This document shows positions 7,732 through 15,456 of a stretch of DNA of 64,000 bases, in pieces. The position numbers and the translations under genes were made by a program. Within the stretch, counting starts at the first letter, position 1; each line of letters opens with the position of its first letter. Source of the DNA: DATGLG01 sp035294245 (GTDB lineage: Bacteria; Pseudomonadota; Alphaproteobacteria; JACZXZ01); the NCBI GenBank assembly GCA_035294245.1, contig DATGLG010000063.1, positions 1-64,000 on the forward strand. The letters run 5' to 3'. The notes under the pieces were generated by a model that did not search any database, was not told the DNA's origin, and was given only the letters and a program-made list of their open reading frames with translations.

Positions 7732-9762
7732 GTGACCGAGCACGCGCCCCGCGTCGCGGCCCTCGTCGGGCCCTATACCAGCGGCAAGACGACGCTCCTC
7801 GAAAGCCTGCTCTATGTGACGGGCGCCATCCCGCGCAAGGGCACGATCCGCGACGGCACCACGGTCGGCGACAGCGCCCCCGAGGCGCGCGCGCGCCAGA
7901 TGAGCAGCGAGGTCAACATCGCCACCACCGGCTTCCTCGGCGACAAATGGACCTTCCTCGACTGCCCCGGCTCGATCGAGTTCGCGCAGGAATGCCACAA
8001 TGCGCTCATGGTCGCCGACATCGCCGTAATCGTGTGCGAGCCCGTCGTCGAGCGCGCCATGGCCTTGGCACCCCTCTTCAAATTCCTCGACGAGCATCGC
8101 ATCCCCCATCTGCTCTTCATCAACAAGATGGACAGCGCCGCCCAGCGGGTGCGCGAGGTGCTGGCGGCCCTCCAGCACGTCTCCGACCGGCCGCTCGTGC
8201 TGCGCCAGGTGCCGCTGCGCAACGGGGGCGAGATCATCACCGGCTATGTCGATCTCGTCTCCGAGCGCGCCTACGCCTATCGCGCCGGCCAGGCCTCGGA
8301 TCTCGTCGCCATCCCCGAAGGCGAGAAGGCGCGGGAGCAGCAGAGCCGCCAGGAGCTCCTCGAGACGCTCGCCGACTTCGACGACAGCCTCCTCGAGCAA
8401 CTCCTTGAGGACGTAGTTCCGGACAAGGGCGAGATCTACAAGCACCTCACCCGCAGCATCCGCGACGACAAGCTGGTCCCGGTCTTCCTCGGCGCCGCCG
8501 AGCGGGACCACGGTGTGCGGCGCCTGCTCAAGGCCTTGCGCCACGAGGCTCCCGAGCCCCAGGCGACGGCGGAGCGTTACGGCATCGCGCCCGAGGGCGA
8601 GGCGGTCGCGCGCGTCTTCAAGACTTACCACATGCCCCATTCGGGCAAGCTAAGCGTGGCGCGCGTCTGGCGCGGCGGCTTCGCCGACGGCGAGATGGCC
8701 CAGGGCGAGCGCATCAGCGGCATCTTCACCCTCCTCGGCCACGCCGCGACGAAGCAGGCCAAGGCGGGCCTCGGCGAGGTGGTGGCCTTCGGCCGCATGG
8801 AGAAGGCGCGCACCGGGCAGCTGCTGACGCCGTCCGGCAAGGAGCCGGAGGGTGCGGCGCCCTGGCCGCAGCCGCTCAAGCCCCTCTTCGCCATGGCGGT
8901 CCAGGCCGAGAACCGCCAGGACGAGGTGAAGCTGACCGCAGCCATCCAGAAGCTCGCCGAGGAGGACCCCTCGCTCTCCTTCGAGCAGCATGGCGAGACC
9001 CACGAGCTCTTGCTCTGGGGACAGGGCGAGATGCACCTCCTCATCGCGATCGAGCGCCTCAAGGAGAAGAACAAGCTCCAGGTCAAGGCGCACCGGCCCC
9101 AGATCCCCTATAAGGAGACGATCCGCCGCGGCACCACCCAGCATGCGCGGCATAAGAAGCAATCGGGCGGGCACGGCCAGTTCGGCGACGTCAAGGTGGA
9201 GATCAAGCCGCTGCCGCGCGGCGCCGGCTTCGAGTTCATCGACAAGATCGTGGGCGGCGCTGTGCCGCGCCAGTTCATCCCCTCGGTCGAGCAGGGGGTG
9301 CGCGACTATCTCCAGCGCGGGCCGCTCGGCTTCGAGGTGGTCGATGTCTCCGTCACCCTCTTCGACGGGCAGTACCACTCCGTCGACAGCTCCGACATGG
9401 CTTTCCGCACGGCGGCGCGCCTCGCCATGAGCGAGGGCATGCCCAAATGCGATCCGGTGCTGCTCGAGCCCATCCTCGAGGTGAAGCTCTCGGCCCCGTC
9501 CGAGTTCACCTCGAACGTGCAGCGCCTGATCACGGGGCGCCGCGGCCAGATCCTCGGCTTCAGCGCCAAGGAGGGCTGGAAAGGCTGGGACGAGACGACC
9601 GCCTATATTCCCCAGTCGGAGATCCGCGACATGATCATCGAGCTGCGCTCGCTGACCTACGGCGTCGGGACCTTCGCCTGGCGCTTCGACCATTTGCAGG
9701 AGCTGATCGGGCGCGAGGCCGACCATGTCGTGCAGGCGCGGCAAAGCGCCCTTCACGCCTAG
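7732..9762 (+). CDS. Elongation factor G-like translational GTPase (divergent paralogue)
   Basis: A 676-aa protein with the full EF-G domain order and near-normal length. G1 is GPYTSGKT (residues 13-20) and G4 is NKMD (131-134). G3 reads DCPGSIEF (77-84) where canonical EF-G has DTPGHVDF, so the catalytic histidine is Ser81. Switch I also lacks the usual RGITI motif. Domains III-V are recognisable (KKQSGGHGQFGDVKVEI; RRGQILGF). This matches the EF-G-II/FusA2-like class, not the str-operon factor, and no rpsL/rpsG/tuf genes are nearby. A GGAGG site six bases before GTG 7732 supports the start. Its ribosome function is unproven. Confidence 0.88.
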   Translation: MTEHAPRVAALVGPYTSGKTTLLESLLYVTGAIPRKGTIRDGTTVGDSAPEARARQMSSEVNIATTGFLGDKWTFLDCPGSIEFAQECHNALMVADIAVIVCEPVVERAMALAPLFKFLDEHRIPHLLFINKMDSAAQRVREVLAALQHVSDRPLVLRQVPLRNGGEIITGYVDLVSERAYAYRAGQASDLVAIPEGEKAREQQSRQELLETLADFDDSLLEQLLEDVVPDKGEIYKHLTRSIRDDKLVPVFLGAAERDHGVRRLLKALRHEAPEPQATAERYGIAPEGEAVARVFKTYHMPHSGKLSVARVWRGGFADGEMAQGERISGIFTLLGHAATKQAKAGLGEVVAFGRMEKARTGQLLTPSGKEPEGAAPWPQPLKPLFAMAVQAENRQDEVKLTAAIQKLAEEDPSLSFEQHGETHELLLWGQGEMHLLIAIERLKEKNKLQVKAHRPQIPYKETIRRGTTQHARHKKQSGGHGQFGDVKVEIKPLPRGAGFEFIDKIVGGAVPRQFIPSVEQGVRDYLQRGPLGFEVVDVSVTLFDGQYHSVDSSDMAFRTAARLAMSEGMPKCDPVLLEPILEVKLSAPSEFTSNVQRLITGRRGQILGFSAKEGWKGWDETTAYIPQSEIRDMIIELRSLTYGVGTFAWRFDHLQELIGREADHVVQARQSALHA

Positions 9763-10082
9763 TGTAGTGATTTTGACATTCGATTCGCATTCAAAGGTCG
9801 TCATTCCGGCCGGAGCGAAGCGCAGAGCCGGAATCCGGGCCGTCATGCCTGGATGCCCGCTTTCGCGGGCATGACGGCCAAACAGAATGAACCGTTGGAG
9901 TCGCAACACTAGAGAGCCAGTCTGGGGAGCGATTCCTCGGCTGGCACCCGAGAAAGCGCTGGACATCGCCGTGCCGCCGCTCGTTGCGGCCGATGCCCGA
10001 GAACCGTCGACCACGGGGGCCGTGCACCGGAGAGCCCCTCGGCCGTCCGGCGCACGTGCTTCCCTTCATCCCCAGCCGGGCT
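9763..10082. repeat. Intergenic region with REP-like palindromes
   Basis: Non-coding gap between the EF-G-like and hsp20 genes. It holds a hairpin ATTCCGGC/GCCGGAAT (9803-9810 and 9827-9834). A stronger one is ATGCCCGC/GCGGGCAT (9853-9860 and 9865-9872, TTTC loop), nested within CGTCATG/CATGACG (9841-9847 and 9870-9876). These are related to the elements at 1-35 and 4235-4257. I see no gene in 9880-10082. Confidence 0.65.
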
Positions 10083-10571
10083 TCACCCTTTAATCGGGAT
10101 CCGCCTGACGTGGCTCTGGGCCTCGGGCCGCTTCCCCAAGGTGACGGTGAGCACCCCGTTCTTGAATAGCGCCGTCACCTTGTCCGGATCGATCTCCGCA
10201 CCGAGCTGGATCGAGCGCTCGAAGCGGCCATGCCATCGCTCGCTGTAGAGGGCGCCGTTGCTTTCCTGCTTCTTCTCGCCCCTGAGCGTCAGCACGCCGT
10301 CCGAGAGCGTGACATCGACGTCCTTCTCCTCGATCCCGGGCAGCTCGGCCACGACCTTGACGTCCTTCTCGCTCTCGCTCACCTCGACATTGGGCCAGCC
10401 GGCCGCCCCGCCGAAGCGCGATGGCACAGGCAGATCGAAGCCCCGAAAGAAGTCGTCGAAAAGCCGGTTCATCTCGCGATGCAACGCGAGGAACGGGCTG
10501 GCTTCCTCGGTGTAGCGCAGGGCCGGTGTATTGCGATTCCGGCCCCACGGGATAAGGCTCCTCACATCCAT
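10083..10571 (-). CDS. Small heat-shock protein Hsp20, class C-like
   Basis: A 162-aa alpha-crystallin-domain chaperone. The N-terminal arm contains FLALHREMNRLFDDFFRGFDL. The crystallin domain runs from about residue 55 (PNVEVSESEKDVKVVAELPGIEEKDVDVTL) to the conserved FKNGVLTVTLGK, and a short tail contains the IPI-type motif (RRIPIKG). It holds unfolding proteins in an ATP-independent way. It lies 105 nt downstream of another hsp20 gene on the same strand and is probably co-transcribed. Its ribosome site GGAGGTG can be paired in a small hairpin (10576-10595). Confidence 0.93.
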   Translation of the reverse strand: MDVRSLIPWGRNRNTPALRYTEEASPFLALHREMNRLFDDFFRGFDLPVPSRFGGAAGWPNVEVSESEKDVKVVAELPGIEEKDVDVTLSDGVLTLRGEKKQESNGALYSERWHGRFERSIQLGAEIDPDKVTALFKNGVLTVTLGKRPEAQSHVRRIPIKG

Positions 10572-10575
10572 GGTT

Positions 10576-10595
10576 CACCTCCATTGCAAAAGGCG
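10576..10595 (-). promoter_or_regulatory. Hairpin masking the hsp20 ribosome-binding site
   Basis: On the minus strand the 7-nt segment CGCCUUU (10595-10589) can pair with the ribosome site GGAGGUG (10582-10576) across the loop UGCAAU. The stem has several G-U pairs and one A-U pair, so it is weak, and it lies 4 nt before the ATG. A weak stem hiding the ribosome site before a heat-shock gene is the expected form of a simple RNA thermometer. It does not have the ROSE consensus. Inference only. Confidence 0.4.
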
Positions 10596-10676
10596 ACGGA
10601 TGCGCACCCTGGCTTTGCGGACGCAGGAGCGCGCCCGTCGCGCCGTTCAGGTTTCTGATTTGCCCGAACCTCGAGC

Positions 10677-11135
10677 TCAGGCCGCTTGTCGGCCCTCAAG
10701 CGTCTGGGGCTCGCTGCTGCTGGCGATCGCGATACGCCGCGGCTTCATCGCCTCCGGCACCTCGCGCACGAGGTCGATCATGAGCAGGCCCTGCTCGAGC
10801 TTCGCCCCCACCACCTTTACGTAATCGGCCAGCGTGAACTGCCGCTCGAAGATGCGCGCGGCGATACCTCGATGCAAATACGCGTGCTCCTCAGAGTCGC
10901 TCTTTCTGCCCGCGACGACGAGAAGATTGAGCTGCGTGGTGATCGACAGCTCCTCCGGCGTGAAACCCGCCACCGCGAGGGTGATGCGGTACGCGTCCTC
11001 ACCGGCCTTCTCGATGTTGTAGGGCGGATAGTTGTCGGCCGCCTCGGCGCGGGTGACCTCATCCAGGAGGTCGAGCATGCGATCGAAACCGATGCTCGAG
11101 CGCCGCAGCGGCGAGAAATCGAGTTCCGTTCTCAT
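10677..11135 (-). CDS. Small heat-shock protein Hsp20, IbpA-like (class A)
   Basis: A 152-aa IbpA/HspA-type chaperone. It starts MRTELDFSPLRRSSIGFDRM, has the class-A linker NYPPYNIEKAGEDAYRITLAVAGF, and has the LHRGIAARIFERQFTLADYVKV segment and the C-terminal GLLMIDLVREVPE. ATG 11135 is chosen because a GGAGGA site precedes it within a ROSE thermometer. It is 59-60% of the way down a divergent heat-shock locus and is followed on the same strand by the class C-like hsp20 gene. It is closely similar in layout to the gene at 60756-61217. Confidence 0.94.
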   Translation of the reverse strand: MRTELDFSPLRRSSIGFDRMLDLLDEVTRAEAADNYPPYNIEKAGEDAYRITLAVAGFTPEELSITTQLNLLVVAGRKSDSEEHAYLHRGIAARIFERQFTLADYVKVVGAKLEQGLLMIDLVREVPEAMKPRRIAIASSSEPQTLEGRQAA

Positions 11136-11218
11136 AGCCACATCCTCCGTTGAGCAACATGGATACGAGCGCCGGGACACCTCACCGGCGTCCCCAAGAC
11201 CCCTGATGGGCGTCTCGC
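11136..11218 (-). ncRNA. ROSE-type RNA thermometer, 5' UTR of hsp20
   Basis: The 3' end of the leader reads AUGUUGCUC, then AAC, then GGAGGAUGUGGCUAUG. The UUGCU segment (opposite 11152-11157) pairs with the GGAGGA ribosome site (opposite 11142-11148). This is the defining ROSE 3' hairpin, seen before alphaproteobacterial small heat-shock genes. The RNA masks the ribosome site at normal temperature and melts on heating. The predicted leader is about 83 nt, normal for ROSE, with an RpoH-like promoter just upstream. Confidence 0.82.
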
Positions 11219-11224
11219 GTTCTC

Positions 11225-11252
11225 TAATTAGGATCACCGGGTGGTATTCAAG
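11225..11252 (-). promoter_or_regulatory. RpoH-like promoter of hsp20 (minus strand)
   Basis: On the minus strand CTTGAA (11252-11247) and TAATTA (11230-11225) are separated by 16 nt. CTTGAA is the typical RpoH -35. The -10 is a weak match to the heat-shock consensus. A start near 11218 gives a leader of ROSE size, which supports the placement. Confidence 0.5.
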
Positions 11253-11322
11253 CCCTTGAATTGACGGGCTTATAAGGTCACATCTTCTAAATTCGGGCTT
11301 GAAGTCGAACACTCGTGGCCCT

Positions 11323-11380
11323 CTTGAACGCGCGCACCACCATCACTACTTAGTTGGCACTCGAAGTCAGAGAGTGCTAA
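11323..11380 (+). promoter_or_regulatory. Heat-shock promoter with CIRCE operator (HrcA site)
   Basis: TTGGCACTC-N9-GAGTGCTAA at 11354-11380 is a CIRCE inverted repeat. It has one deviation from TTAGCACTC-N9-GAGTGCTAA and the canonical 9-nt spacer. A CTTGAA (11323-11328) and TACTTA (11347-11352) pair, 18 nt apart, would start transcription within the CIRCE, the usual arrangement for HrcA repression. It lies about 105 nt upstream of the plus-strand hsp20 pair. Confidence 0.85.
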
Positions 11381-11484
11381 GCGGCCGGGCAAGTGTAAGT
11401 CGGCTGAAGAAGGGTTTTGTCTGCTTTGAGCTGCGCATCCCTGGCTTCGCTCGCAACCGATAGCAAGCAGCGAGGGGTATCGCG

Positions 11485-11910
11485 ATGGTCATGCTATTAC
11501 CCGATCCATTCGAGACGCTGTTCAATCTCCAGCAAGCCTTGGACGCTTTCCGGGAGAGCGATTGGCTGCAATCGAGTCCGAGCGGCACGGGCGCCTATCC
11601 GCCGGTCAATGTATTCCGCAAGGGCGATGACTTCGTGGTCATCACCGAGGTGCCGGGCATCAAGAAATCGGATCTCGAGATTCAGGTTAAGGGCAACACG
11701 ATCCGTATCGCCGGCACCAAGGCGGTCGAGTACGCCGAGAGGGCCAGCCTGCATCGCCGCGAGCGGCTGGCGGGCGCTTTCGACCGTGCGGTCACCCTTC
11801 CGGTGCGGGTCGACGAGAATCAGGTCAGAGCGGAATACCGCGACGGGATATTGGCGCTGTTCCTGCCGCGTGCCGAGCAGGACAAGCCCAGAACGATCAA
11901 GATCGCCTGA
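11485..11910 (+). CDS. Small heat-shock protein Hsp20
   Basis: A 141-aa alpha-crystallin protein: PPVNVFRKGDDFVVITEVPGIKKSDLEIQV, the HRRERLAGAFDRAVTLPVRVDENQ segment, and the conserved YRDGILALFLPRAEQ. The N-terminal arm (PFETLFNLQQALDAF) is short and the C-terminal extension is minimal (RTIKIA). It is first in a two-gene plus-strand operon under a CIRCE operator. The second Hsp20 gene begins 39 nt downstream. Paired divergent Hsp20s of this kind often form hetero-oligomers, which is inference here. Confidence 0.93.
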   Translation: MVMLLPDPFETLFNLQQALDAFRESDWLQSSPSGTGAYPPVNVFRKGDDFVVITEVPGIKKSDLEIQVKGNTIRIAGTKAVEYAERASLHRRERLAGAFDRAVTLPVRVDENQVRAEYRDGILALFLPRAEQDKPRTIKIA

Positions 11911-11949
11911 GCGGATCGACGAAATCAGGCCTGTGTGATGGAGGTCGCG

Positions 11950-12348
11950 ATGGCAAAGTCACAGGAACTTGCCGTTCAGCAGAAGAAAGAGCTGGCTCAG
12001 AAAGAGGAAAAGACGGTTCCGGCGCGCTACTACGTTCCCAATACCGATATCTACGAGACGGAGGAGGCGCTCACGGTTGTCATGGAAATGCCGGGCGTCG
12101 AGAAGAAGGACGTGAGCGTGAAGCTCGAGAGCGGCGTGCTCCGCGTGGAAGGGCAGATCGATTTCTCGAAATACGAGGGGCTCGAGCCCGTATACGCCGA
12201 GTATAACGTCGGCCACTACGCGCGCGCGTTCACGCTATCCGACAAGATCGATCAGAGCGGCATCAGTGCCGAGCTACAAGATGGCGTGCTGACGCTCAGG
12301 CTCAAGAAGGCGAAGGAGGCTTTGCCCCGGCGGATCGCGATCAAATGA
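11950..12348 (+). CDS. Small heat-shock protein Hsp20, short-arm type
   Basis: A 132-aa protein. Its charged N-terminus (ELAVQQKKELAQKEEKTVPAR) replaces the usual aromatic arm. The crystallin domain follows (TDIYETEEALTVVMEMPGVEKKDVSVKL), ending with LQDGVLTLRLKKAKEALPRRIAIK. The arm normally drives assembly, so oligomer size may differ from the partner protein. ATG 11950 is preceded five bases upstream by GGAGG (11940-11944). A GTG at 11935 is in frame but lacks a site. It is the second gene of the CIRCE-controlled pair. Confidence 0.93.
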   Translation: MAKSQELAVQQKKELAQKEEKTVPARYYVPNTDIYETEEALTVVMEMPGVEKKDVSVKLESGVLRVEGQIDFSKYEGLEPVYAEYNVGHYARAFTLSDKIDQSGISAELQDGVLTLRLKKAKEALPRRIAIK

Positions 12349-12545
12349 GCGAGCGGCCGACCATGGCGGCGAGAGGCCATATCCGTAGCCGCGGCGGCGC
12401 CCGCCGATTGTGGCGCCCGCCCCGGCTCGCGGCACTCGCTCTTGCCCCATGGCACGGCCTCCCGGCCCGATGGATGGGCTGGTGCCGGTCCCCATCGGGC
12501 TCTGCGGCGAAGCGAGCCTGCTCGTCGCGATCAGGCGAGGGACCG

Positions 12546-12695
12546 ATGCCCACGGCGCAGGACGAGCATGGCGACGCTATCCCGATCGCGTGTGACGTTA
12601 CGCCGGTCATTATCGACTTCACCGTGGAACGCGTCATTGCCGAGGTGTTGCCGGAAAACGAGAGGAACAGGCTGCCCTCAAGCGCCGGTCATTAA
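12546..12695 (+). CDS. Possible small protein, 49 aa
   Basis: An open frame beginning ATG 12546 after a GAGGGA-like site. The protein starts MPTAQDEHGDAIPIACDVT and continues with PVIIDFTVERVIAEVLPEN. It ends before the convergent pyk gene. The composition is reasonable for a real acidic peptide, but I recognise no family and there is no comparative support. The remaining gap 12349-12545 shows nothing else I can support. It may be a co-transcribed third cistron of the heat-shock operon. Confidence 0.3.
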   Translation: MPTAQDEHGDAIPIACDVTPVIIDFTVERVIAEVLPENERNRLPSSAGH

Positions 12696-12736
12696 GTCTT
12701 TCCATACCGGGGCTCGCCGCGCGCCTGACCGCGGCG

Positions 12737-14155
12737 CTACTCCGTCACCCAGGAGATCCGCAGGGTATTGGTGGCGCCCGGCGTGCCGAAGGGCATGCCC
12801 GCCGTGATCACGAGGCGGTCGCCCTTGCTGGCGATGCCTTGGGTGAGCGCGTGGAGACCCGCATGCTCGACCATCTCCTCCACGCTGCGGACGTCTTCCG
12901 TGTGGACGCAATGGGTGCCCCAGGCCACCGCCAGGCGTCGCGCCGTCTCCAGCTTGGGGGTGAGGCAGAGGATGGGCGAATCCGGCCGCTCCCGCGAGGC
13001 GCGCAGCGCCGTCGAGCCGGAGGTCGTGTAGGTGACGATGGCGGCCGCGGAGATGGTGTTGGCGACCTGGCGCGCCGCCGCGGTGATGGCGTCCGCTGGC
13101 GTCGCCTCCGGGTCCGGATGCTCGGCGTCCATGATGCGGCGATAGCGCGGATCGCGCTCCACGCGGCTCACGATACGATCCATCATCGCCACCGCCTCGA
13201 CCGGATACTCGCCGCTCGCGGTCTCCGCAGAGAGCATCACGGCATCCGCGCCCTCATACACGGCGGTTGCCACATCGGAAGCCTCGGCGCGCGTCGGCGT
13301 CGGCGCGTGAATCATGGATTCGAGCATCTGGGTGGCGATGATGACGGGGCGGCCGGCAAAGCGGCAGACGCGCACGATCTGGCGCTGCAGGCTCGGCACG
13401 TCCTCGGGCGGCAGCTCCACGCCGAGATCGCCGCGCGCTACCATGACGGAGTCGACAAGCTCGACAATCTCCTCCAGGCGCTCGATCGCGGCGGGCTTCT
13501 CGAGCTTGGCGAGCACGCCGGCGCGGCCTGCGATCAGCTTGCGCGCCTCGGCGATGTCCTCGGGCCGCTGCACGAAGCTGAGCCCGACCCAATCGACGCC
13601 GAGGTCGAGCCCGAAGGCAAGATCGGCGCGGTCCTTCTCGGTAAGCGAGGAGATCGGCAGCACCGCACCGGGCACATTCACGCCCTTGCGGTCGCTGAGC
13701 TCGCCGCCGATCAGCACCTCGCACTCGGCGAAGGACAGACCGCAATGGATGACGCGCAGGCGCAGCTTGCCGTCGTCGAGGAGGAGCTCGGCGCCGGGCT
13801 CCAGGCTTGCGAAGATTTCCGGGTGAGGGAGCGGGGCGCGCTGGGCGTTCCCCGTGTCGGTCGAGAGATCGAGGCGGAACGGCTGCCCCGCCGTGAGCCG
13901 CGCGCGCCCGCCTTCCAGCCGGCCGATGCGGAGCTTGGGGCCTTGCAAATCCATGAGCACGCCAATGGGTCGCCCGGTCTCCTTCTCGAGCTCGCGGATA
14001 TGGCCCATGCGCTCCTTGTGGTCCTCCTGGCTGCCGTGGCTGAAATTGAGGCGGAAGACATCGGCGCCGGCCTCGAAGAGCGCGCGGATGCGCTCGTAGC
14101 TCGAGCTCGCTGGTCCCAGGGTTGCGACAATCTTGGCTTTACGTCTGCGGCGCAT
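12737..14155 (-). CDS. pyk: Pyruvate kinase
   Basis: A 472-aa pyruvate kinase, converting phosphoenolpyruvate and ADP to pyruvate and ATP. Visible signatures: KIVATLGPASSSYERI at the N-terminus, RLNFSHGSQEDH, the active-site region GVLAKLEKPAAIERLEEI with its catalytic lysine, MVARGDLGVELPPEDVP, and the C-terminal domain around ATYTTSGSTALRASRERP-like sequence. It is the last gene of the minus-strand run hyi-garR-glycerate kinase-pyk, with a 9-nt gap after glycerate kinase. That places it directly on the route from 2-phosphoglycerate (through enolase) to pyruvate. Confidence 0.97.
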   Translation of the reverse strand: MRRRRKAKIVATLGPASSSYERIRALFEAGADVFRLNFSHGSQEDHKERMGHIRELEKETGRPIGVLMDLQGPKLRIGRLEGGRARLTAGQPFRLDLSTDTGNAQRAPLPHPEIFASLEPGAELLLDDGKLRLRVIHCGLSFAECEVLIGGELSDRKGVNVPGAVLPISSLTEKDRADLAFGLDLGVDWVGLSFVQRPEDIAEARKLIAGRAGVLAKLEKPAAIERLEEIVELVDSVMVARGDLGVELPPEDVPSLQRQIVRVCRFAGRPVIIATQMLESMIHAPTPTRAEASDVATAVYEGADAVMLSAETASGEYPVEAVAMMDRIVSRVERDPRYRRIMDAEHPDPEATPADAITAAARQVANTISAAAIVTYTTSGSTALRASRERPDSPILCLTPKLETARRLAVAWGTHCVHTEDVRSVEEMVEHAGLHALTQGIASKGDRLVITAGMPFGTPGATNTLRISWVTE

Positions 14156-14164
14156 GGCGAAAGC

Positions 14165-15454
14165 TTAATGGGGCGACGTTGCCGCGTCGACCAGGATCGC
14201 GCGAAAATCGTTAACGTTCGTCTGCGTCGGCCCGGTGACCAGGAGCGCGTCGACGCCGGCAAAAAAGCGATAGGCGTCGTTGTCGTCGAGGCAGCGGCGG
14301 GGATCGAGCGATACCGCTGCGGCGCGCGCAAGGATGCCGGGATCGACGATGGCGCCGGCATTCTCCTCGGTGCCATCGATGCCGTCGGTGCCCCCGGCGA
14401 GCGCGTGAATGCTCGGATGGCCGGCAAGGGCCAGGGCGAGCGCCAGCAGGAACTCGGTATTGCGGCCGCCTTTGCCCTTGCCGCGCACCGTTACCGTCGC
14501 CTCGCCGCCGGAGAGGAGGACGCAAGGCGGCGGCGCCGGCTGGCGCCATCGCGCCACCTGCCGCGCCATTGCGGCGAAGGCGCGCGCCACTTCGCGGGCC
14601 TCGCCCTCGATGGAGTCGCTCAGGATGACGGGCGTGATGCCAGCTTCGCGCGCGACCTGCGCCGCCGCTTCGAGCGAGGCCTGCGGCGTCGCGACGAGCC
14701 GGTACTGCGCCTTGGCCAGGCGCGGATCACCGGGCTTGGGCGTCTCCTCCGAGGGAGGGGCGGCGAGCCGGCGCGCCACGGCGTCCGGCGGGGTCACGTG
14801 GTACTTGTCGAGCACCGCCCGCGCATCGGCGAACGTGGTCGGGTCGGCCACGGTCGGGCCCGAGCCGATGACGCTGGGATCGTCGCCCGGCACGTCGGAG
14901 ATGGCAAGAGTGACGACAGGTGCGGCCCCGCAGGCGGCGGCCAGGCGCCCGCCCTTGATGGCCGAGAGGTGCTTTCGCACGCAGTTCATCTCGTCGATGG
15001 CCGCGCCGGAGCGCAGCAGGGCGCGGTTGACTTCCTGCTTTTCCGCGAGCGTGAGCCCGGGCGCCGGCAGGCTCAGCAGCGCCGAGGCGCCACCCGAGAT
15101 CAGGCACAGGACCAAGTCATCGGGTCCAAGCCCTTCGACCATGGCCAACATCCGCTTGGCCGCCGCTTCCCCGGCGGCGTCGGGCACGGGATGCGAGGAT
15201 TCGACCACCTCGATCCGCTGCGTCGGCAGCTTCTGCCCGTAGCGCGTGACGACAAGGCCCTCGATCGGCCCCTTCCAATGGGCCTCCACGGCGCAGGCCA
15301 TCGCGGCCGCCGCCTTACCCGCGCCGACGACGATGGTGCGCCCGCGCGGCGGCGGCGGAAGGTGCGGCGGCAGGCAGTGCGCGGGCTGCGCCGCCGCGAC
15401 GGCGGCATCGAAGAGGCTGCGCAGGAAAGCAGCCGGGTCCCGCAGCCGGCCCAC
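14165..15454 (-). CDS. ttuD: Glycerate 2-kinase (TtuD/GckA, MOFRL family)
   Basis: A 429-aa kinase that phosphorylates D-glycerate to 2-phosphoglycerate. The N-terminal DUF4147 part has TIVVGAGKAAAAMA and VESSHPVPDAAGEAAAKRML, then CLISGGASALLSLPAPGLTL. The C-terminal MOFRL part has LLSGGEATVTVRGKGKGGRNTEFLLA and GTDGIDGTEENAGAIVD. The start is GTG 15454, two bases after the garR stop, which gives normal family length. The gene lies between tartronate semialdehyde reductase and pyruvate kinase, exactly where its substrate and product belong. Confidence 0.93.
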   Translation of the reverse strand: MGRLRDPAAFLRSLFDAAVAAAQPAHCLPPHLPPPPRGRTIVVGAGKAAAAMACAVEAHWKGPIEGLVVTRYGQKLPTQRIEVVESSHPVPDAAGEAAAKRMLAMVEGLGPDDLVLCLISGGASALLSLPAPGLTLAEKQEVNRALLRSGAAIDEMNCVRKHLSAIKGGRLAAACGAAPVVTLAISDVPGDDPSVIGSGPTVADPTTFADARAVLDKYHVTPPDAVARRLAAPPSEETPKPGDPRLAKAQYRLVATPQASLEAAAQVAREAGITPVILSDSIEGEAREVARAFAAMARQVARWRQPAPPPCVLLSGGEATVTVRGKGKGGRNTEFLLALALALAGHPSIHALAGGTDGIDGTEENAGAIVDPGILARAAAVSLDPRRCLDDNDAYRFFAGVDALLVTGPTQTNVNDFRAILVDAATSPH

Positions 15455-15456
15455 GC

